Shown here: one piece after another, positions 6,471-11,724 of the stretch
Numbering within the stretch: position 1 is the stretch's first letter
Layout: every line of letters begins with the position of its first letter
From: Pseudomonadota bacterium
GTDB taxonomy: Bacteria; Myxococcota; UBA9042; PHBI01
Direction: 5' to 3'
DNA length: 11,724 bases
Assembly: GCA_005772945.1 (NCBI GenBank)
Contig: SXIE01000050.1
Location: forward strand, 1 to 11,724
Notes under the pieces: generated by a model
Database searches by the model: none
The model's input: the letters and a program-made list of their open reading frames with translations, nothing else
Told to the model about the DNA's origin: nothing
Made by a program: the position numbers and the translations under genes

Positions 6471-7688
6471 TCAGAAGGCTTCGAGCACGTCGAGGTAGGC
6501 CGCAAACCCGCTGCCGTAGGCCGCGTCGAGGCGCACGACGACCGACTGTTTCTTGTTGAGCAGGAGGCGCACACCGCCGCCGACCGAGAAGCGGAGGTGC
6601 TCGGCATCGAATTCGTCGATGCGGTGCGCGGTCTCGCCGATGCCGCCGAAGACCACGAAGCCGAGCTTCCAGAAGAGGGGAAAGCGCCACTCGAGCTGTG
6701 CGAGCAGGCTGTGATTGCCGCGCAGATGACCCTCGTACCAACCGCGCATGACGTTGGGCCCGCCGAGCTTGGGCAGCAGCTGAAACGGCATGTCGCCGAC
6801 GGTGGACTCGAGCCGGAGCTGCGCCGCGAGGATGTGGTCTTTGCCGAGATGGGCGAAGGCGCGAAGGTCCAAACTCATTTGTACACCAAAGAATTCGGCG
6901 CCCCCCAGGCCGCCCAGGACGAGGGCCTTCAGCTCCGCGAGCAGCCCTTTGTGCGGGAGGCGCAGATCGTCGCGCGTGTCGTACGTCACCGTCGGCCCGC
7001 AACCCAGCGACGTGTAGGTCGCCAGTCCCATGTCGCGCGTGCCGGCGAGCAGCCCGTCCGGCTTCACCTCGAGCATGTCGTTCCAGCGAAACTCGCACCC
7101 GCCGCCGATCGCCAGCGGACCCGCGACGGTCGCGTGAGCGAAGACGCTGCCGAGCGCCATGCGCTCGTCGTAGCCCTCGCCCTTGTCGCCGAGGTGTCCG
7201 CCGGGCGCGAAGAAGCGCGTCGGGAAGCGCTGGAAGCGCAGGTTCGCGTGGATGCTCGCGCCGCGCAGCTGGAGATCGGGCTCGATGCGGGCCAGAATCT
7301 GCTCTTTGACCGTCACGATGACGCCCGCGCCGATGGTCGACAGCGGCGCGCGGTCCTTGTCCAAATCGAAGCTGTGAACGATCGCGAGCCCGAAGCCGAC
7401 GCTCGTCTCGGGCGTGTAGAAGATGAGCGGGAGCAGACTCCAATCATCCCAGAACGTGCCTTCCTCGGGCACGATCGGCGAGACGGGCGACGGATCCGTG
7501 CTCGCGGGCGGCATCGGCTTGGGACCGTCCGGGCCGCGCCGCTTGAGGGTTTCCGCCGGTCTCGAGGCCGCCGCCGGCAGGGCGCCCGTCGGGGTCGGCT
7601 CGGGGCTCGGCTCGGCGCGCGCGTGCGTCGCCGCCATGGCCCACGCCATCACCACGACACGTATCCATCGAAGGGCGCGGGCGCGCAT
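6471..7688 (-). CDS. Small Omp85/BamA-type outer-membrane beta-barrel protein without POTRA domains
   Basis: A predicted outer-membrane barrel of 405 residues related to the bacterial surface antigen (D15/Omp85) family. Signs of the family are the strand motif Y236-D-T-R-D-D followed by LPHKG, the MRGWYEGHLRG segment (M314-R-G-W317, equivalent to the conserved RGF/Y loop of Omp85 barrels), EWRFPLFWKLGFVVFGGIG, and a C-terminal phenylalanine as in outer-membrane sorting signals. The N-terminus is a signal peptide (MRARALRWIRVVVMAWAMA..ARA), then about 70 Pro/Ala-rich residues. There is no room for POTRA domains, so it is more like the barrel-only members than BamA itself. The start at 7688 gives a proper signal peptide and lies 7 nt past the stop of the metalloprotease gene, suggesting translational coupling; no clear ribosome site is visible. 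A further in-frame ATG at 7787 would overlap the upstream gene and spoil the signal. Its role could be export, surface display or lipid insertion; the sequence does not decide. Confidence 0.85.
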   Translation of the reverse strand: MRARALRWIRVVVMAWAMAATHARAEPSPEPTPTGALPAAASRPAETLKRRGPDGPKPMPPASTDPSPVSPIVPEEGTFWDDWSLLPLIFYTPETSVGFGLAIVHSFDLDKDRAPLSTIGAGVIVTVKEQILARIEPDLQLRGASIHANLRFQRFPTRFFAPGGHLGDKGEGYDERMALGSVFAHATVAGPLAIGGGCEFRWNDMLEVKPDGLLAGTRDMGLATYTSLGCGPTVTYDTRDDLRLPHKGLLAELKALVLGGLGGAEFFGVQMSLDLRAFAHLGKDHILAAQLRLESTVGDMPFQLLPKLGGPNVMRGWYEGHLRGNHSLLAQLEWRFPLFWKLGFVVFGGIGETAHRIDEFDAEHLRFSVGGGVRLLLNKKQSVVVRLDAAYGSGFAAYLDVLEAF

Positions 7689-7695
7689 CCGGGGC

Positions 7696-9345
7696 TTATG
7701 CCCGCTTGGCCCGTCGTCGTCCACCGCCGAACGCGATCGCCGCAAGGAGCGCGCAGGGCGCAGCTGTGCCGCCCGCGCAGCCGTCACCTTCGGCAGGTGT
7801 CACGTTCGAATCCGGCGCGCGGTCGCCGCCCTCGGCGGTCGCGGTGTCGGCGTCCTCGGCCTCGGATGTGGCCACGGAACCGTCGGCAACGCTGGCCTCG
7901 TCCGGCGCGGTCTCGGCGGCGTCGGTCTCCGGTCCCGTCTCTCCGACCTCGGTCGCCTCGGGCGTCCCCTGCGCAAGAATCGCGGCCTTGCACGCCCCCA
8001 CCTCGTCCACGCTCCCGATACACAAGCTCGGCCGCTTGCTGCCGCCGGTCGTGAGCCCGCTCGCGACGACCACGATCACCTCGTTGGCCCCCGCCACCCC
8101 GAGCTCGACGTAAGCGCCGTCGGCGTTCGCGACCGTCACGTTCGTCCCCTTGCGCGCCGCGAGGATGAGCCCCTGGCCCTCGAAATCCGCCGCGTCGGGC
8201 GACACCAGCTCGGCCGCCATCACCGCACGCCCGGCCGGTGCGAGCGTCCACGCGCGCAGCGACGCGCGAAACATGCGCAGGCGCTCGATGCTGGCGGGCG
8301 CCTCCACCGCCGTGCGCGCGACGCGCGGATAGAACCCGGCGTTGGCCCAGGTCGTCCCCGCGGGGCCGCCGATCCCACTCTGCACGACCCAGCGCGCGAA
8401 CTCGTGCCAGGCGGCCTCGAACGTCGTCGCGTAGTCCGTCTCGAGGCGCTCAGCGAGCACCTCGAGCCAATGCGGATCGGCGACCCCTTGCGCACCGTCG
8501 ACCGCGTCGTCCCAGATCTCCCGGACGATCCCCGCCCCGAAGCGCTCGCTCAGGTACTGCGGCAGGATCGCGAGGCCGTAGCTGTAACCGTCGACCGGCC
8601 CCGTCGGCTCCGTGTCGACCGAGCGGTCGGGGCGCTCGAACCAGCCGCTCAGGAAGCCCTCGAAATCGAAGAGCGAGGCGTCGAATTGCTCGGTCGCCCA
8701 GACCGCGGTGGCTTCGGTCCAGTTCGCGCCCTGGCCGTCGTCGTAGGCGGCTTGGACGGCGTGGAAGAGCTCGTGGCTCGACAGGATCCGCGTGGCGATC
8801 GTGAAGGAGGGGTAGCCGTATCCGGCGTAGTCGTTCTCCTGCACCATGTAGCCGCTGCAGACGCTGGGGCCCGCCCCGTTCGCGCCGCAGCGCTCGCGCA
8901 CGAAGGTCCCGTCCGCCACGCCCGCGAAGTCGAGCAGATACACATCGAAGCGGTCATCGCCGCCGTCGCCGCCGGCCGTCGCGCTGTCGCTGACGGGCGC
9001 GCGGAACCCGAGCGTGGCCTGGTTCGCGAGCACCGCCTCGTACGTGTCGGCCACCACGACGACATCGTCGGGCGTGCCGTCGTCATCCTCGTCGAGCGCC
9101 CGCACCGCGTTGTCGCCCGCGCGCGTGAAGTGAACGCGGATGTGCCCGCCGGCGCTGTCGTAGTGCTCGACGTCGTCGCCCGGATCGAAGCGGAAAAGGA
9201 GCGCCGCCGCGTTCGGAGCGTCCGGTCGCAACGCCGCGGTGATGACGTGCGGGACGGCGCCGGGGGCCGCGCTCGGGGCCACGGGTGCGCTGCAAGCCGC
9301 GCCGGTCAAGGCCAAGACGAGTGACATTCGGGTGTGGGCGCGCAT
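7696..9345 (-). CDS. Putative MXAN_6640-like secreted metalloprotease with a MYXO-CTERM-like tail
   Basis: A 549-residue exported protein. It has an N-terminal signal (residues 7-18), then an alpha/beta region with an acidic D-E-D-D-D-G-T-P-D-D segment that resembles the DxnGxPD signature of the Myxococcus MXAN_6640 putative metalloprotease family. The zinc motif is H191-E192-L-F-H195-A-V-Q, followed by W209-T-E211-A-T-A-V-W, where Glu211 is a candidate third ligand. After the catalytic and beta-rich parts comes an acidic Thr/Glu/Ala linker. The tail has the three MYXO-CTERM elements: G-D-G-C523, a short hydrophobic stretch (CALLAAIAFGG) and an Arg/Lys cluster (RRRAKR). Such tails are thought to be cut by a myxosortase, leaving the protein on the cell surface. 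The hydrophobic part is short for the type. The barrel gene starts 7 nt after its stop. A plausible promoter ends right before the ATG, and there is no good ribosome site. Proteolytic activity is inferred from the motif only. Confidence 0.85.
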   Translation of the reverse strand: MRAHTRMSLVLALTGAACSAPVAPSAAPGAVPHVITAALRPDAPNAAALLFRFDPGDDVEHYDSAGGHIRVHFTRAGDNAVRALDEDDDGTPDDVVVVADTYEAVLANQATLGFRAPVSDSATAGGDGGDDRFDVYLLDFAGVADGTFVRERCGANGAGPSVCSGYMVQENDYAGYGYPSFTIATRILSSHELFHAVQAAYDDGQGANWTEATAVWATEQFDASLFDFEGFLSGWFERPDRSVDTEPTGPVDGYSYGLAILPQYLSERFGAGIVREIWDDAVDGAQGVADPHWLEVLAERLETDYATTFEAAWHEFARWVVQSGIGGPAGTTWANAGFYPRVARTAVEAPASIERLRMFRASLRAWTLAPAGRAVMAAELVSPDAADFEGQGLILAARKGTNVTVANADGAYVELGVAGANEVIVVVASGLTTGGSKRPSLCIGSVDEVGACKAAILAQGTPEATEVGETGPETDAAETAPDEASVADGSVATSEAEDADTATAEGGDRAPDSNVTPAEGDGCAGGTAAPCALLAAIAFGGGRRRAKRA

Positions 9346-9352
9346 CGCCGGG

Positions 9353-9381
9353 CTTCTACCGAGCGCCCCTGGGCACGTCAA
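9353..9381 (-). promoter_or_regulatory. Candidate promoter of the metalloprotease gene, possibly leaderless
   Basis: Minus strand TTGACG (9381-9376, 5 of 6 to consensus), a 17-nt spacer, then TAGAAG (9358-9353, 4 of 6). The -10 box ends 7 nt before the ATG at 9345, so the transcript would start at or next to the start codon. This matches the lack of a Shine-Dalgarno sequence and suggests that metalloprotease, barrel and deformylase can be transcribed apart from the preceding lipoprotein gene. Confidence 0.45.
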
Positions 9382-9383
9382 TG

Positions 9384-9397
9384 TAGACAGCTGTCTA
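9384..9397. promoter_or_regulatory. 14-bp perfect palindrome, candidate operator
   Basis: TAGACAGCTGTCTA is a perfect palindrome placed 2 bp upstream of the candidate -35 box of the metalloprotease gene and 17 bp past the stop of the preceding lipoprotein gene. It is much AT-richer than its surroundings. Its TAGAC-N4-GTCTA form resembles operators of TetR-type repressors, but no regulator gene lies in the window. Confidence 0.5.
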
Positions 9398-9413
9398 TCT
9401 CCCGCGCGGCGCC

Positions 9414-10637
9414 TCAGCAGCCGCAGTAGCACGTGTGCCCGCCCGCCTCGCAGTAGGAGTATTCGGGGACCTCGCACTGACCCGCGCAGTAGGCGTTGCA
9501 GTCGCTCTCGACCTCGCAGTTCGGCGAAGGGTTCGTCACGGCGGCTTCCACCGTTATCGTGTACGTGCGCGTGTTTTCTTGCGGCGGATCGCAAGCGTCG
9601 CGCACCGTGATCGTCACGTCGATGCTGCCTTCGACCGATGGCGTGCCTTCGAGATACCAGTGGCCGTCGTCCTTGTGCGCCAGCGTGAACGGCGGAATCG
9701 CGGTCTGACTCTCGATCGTCGGCGTGATGGGCTCCTCGCCGTTGATCCAATAGATCTGCGACGAGAACGGTTCCCCAACGGTGGCCTTCGATGCGCTGTC
9801 GGCCGGCACGAGCGTGGGCGCAGTGATGCCACAGCGCATGAGGACCGTGACTGGGATGTAGATCGCCCGCGCGCCCGACGGACACGCGTCGACAACGCGC
9901 AACGATGCGTTGTCTGCGAAGAGGCCGGTCAATCCGGTGAACGTGCCGGAAATGTGCCCGCTGGCGTCGATAGAGATGCCCGTGAGGCCGAACGAATTGA
10001 GGCTGCGCCAGTCGACCCAATCGTATCGCAGCGGAGGGGTTCCGCCGCTGACGCCGACGTCGGCGGCGTAAGGCTTGTCGTTCTGAATGGTTGGGAGTGG
10101 GGCCGTGGTCGCGAGGTACTGTTGGTCGTCCCCGTCGCACCAGGCTTGCTCGTCGGCGCTGTGGGACCCGATGCAGGCGGGCGTGTGGGGTACGGGCACG
10201 TCGCCGGCGAGGGTCGGGCCGGGGCCGCAGTCGGACACGACGACCGTGTGCGCGCGTTCGAAATCGGCGGGCGCGCGGGTCGAGAGGCCGGTCGCGTCGA
10301 CCTGCATGACGATGCGGTACGTACCCGCCGCGAGAGCGGTGAACGCTGCTGTCGGTGTGGTCGGCAATCCGGCCGTCGCCGTGACGGTCTGGACCACCTC
10401 GTCGCCGCGACGCAGTTGGAACGCAACTGCCGTGACCTGGGTGTTGGGTCCGAGCTCGAGGAGGCCCGTGACGACGACCGAATCGGTCGGCGTCGGAAAC
10501 AGCGGGGCAAACGAGAAGTCGCCTGAGACCTTCGGGTGGGGGGCTTGCGGCTCCGTGGGTTCCTCGCAGCCCGCGAACGTAAGCGTCGCCAACATGAGGG
10601 ATGCGAGCCGCCACGTCCCAAAACTGACTGTATGCAT
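9414..10637 (-). CDS. Lipoprotein with Ig/cadherin-like domains and a Cys-rich C-terminus
   Basis: A 407-residue predicted lipoprotein. AAGGAG lies 7 nt upstream of the ATG. The signal ends in T20-F-A-G-C24, with Phe where Leu is usual in the lipobox. The mature part starts with a Pro-rich linker, then a beta domain (residues ~40-135, VVVTGLLELG to AHTVVVSDCG). Two segments resemble putative Ig (He_PIG-type) domains: GGTPPLRYDW ... GISIDASGHISGTFTGL (~200-235) and EEPITPTIE ... HWYLEGTPSVEGSIDVTITVRDAC (~295-345). The final 34 residues hold eight cysteines in a C-x5-C-x3-C-x3-C-x7-C-x6-C-x-C-x-C arrangement and end on Cys, like a small disulfide-knotted module. Together this suggests a surface or extracellular adhesion or binding protein. 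No enzyme motif is seen. It is divergent from the kinase gene and 68 bp upstream of the metalloprotease. Confidence 0.85.
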   Translation of the reverse strand: MHTVSFGTWRLASLMLATLTFAGCEEPTEPQAPHPKVSGDFSFAPLFPTPTDSVVVTGLLELGPNTQVTAVAFQLRRGDEVVQTVTATAGLPTTPTAAFTALAAGTYRIVMQVDATGLSTRAPADFERAHTVVVSDCGPGPTLAGDVPVPHTPACIGSHSADEQAWCDGDDQQYLATTAPLPTIQNDKPYAADVGVSGGTPPLRYDWVDWRSLNSFGLTGISIDASGHISGTFTGLTGLFADNASLRVVDACPSGARAIYIPVTVLMRCGITAPTLVPADSASKATVGEPFSSQIYWINGEEPITPTIESQTAIPPFTLAHKDDGHWYLEGTPSVEGSIDVTITVRDACDPPQENTRTYTITVEAAVTNPSPNCEVESDCNAYCAGQCEVPEYSYCEAGGHTCYCGC

Positions 10638-10751
10638 CGCCGCGCTCCTTCTGGTCTGGCGCGACGCTCTCCCATCCAGGAATCGCGCGCAAGTGGCTCG
10701 CGGTGCGCTTCGCGCTGAACGCCGGCGCGTGATACCGTCGGGCGGAGCGAG

Positions 10752-11724
<973 letters not shown>

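Noticed and set aside
6261..9324. Overlapping long plus-strand open frames across the barrel and metalloprotease genes
   Set aside because: They are Arg-rich, lack start signals and motifs, and lie opposite genes with well-defined families.

Overview
The window looks like chromosomal DNA of a Myxococcota-type (deltaproteobacterial) organism. Three things point there: very high GC with GC-rich third codon positions, a gene set dominated by lipoproteins and secreted proteins with acidic Thr/Glu/Asp/Ala-rich linkers, and a metalloprotease with a MYXO-CTERM-like tail beside a Hanks-type Ser/Thr kinase carrying an N-terminal CxxC finger. This is inference from sequence features; no species can be named.

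Layout. At the left edge a minus-strand gene begins at about 52 and runs out of the window. Immediately beside it a plus-strand tyrosinase fragment (to 1151) keeps the CuB half of the active site but has no CuA. A minus-strand group follows, read from 3637 down to 1230: an alpha/beta hydrolase, a lipoprotein-like protein of unknown function, and a 109-residue conserved-looking small protein. Divergent from it is a 628-residue lipoprotein of unknown function (3795-5681). Convergent to that lipoprotein is a second minus-strand series, read from 10637 down to 5710: a lipoprotein with Ig-like domains and a Cys-rich tail, a MXAN_6640-like putative metalloprotease, a small Omp85-type outer-membrane barrel, and a peptide deformylase that carries an export signal. 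A protein kinase gene starts at 10752 on the plus strand and leaves the window at the right edge.

How the genes may work together. Most products are predicted to sit in the envelope or outside the cell. The 10637-5710 series reads as an envelope module: a surface lipoprotein, a surface protease, a barrel and an exported deformylase, with gaps of 68, 7 and 38 bp. A plausible promoter and a perfect 14-bp palindrome lie just upstream of the metalloprotease, so the last three genes may form their own unit. An almost identical copy of that palindrome lies inside the kinase gene. The exported deformylase is the most unusual element, because this enzyme normally acts on nascent chains in the cytosol or organelles.

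Intergenic space is small, with no gene-free stretch above about 160 bp. I saw no rRNA, tRNA, CRISPR array or insertion sequence.
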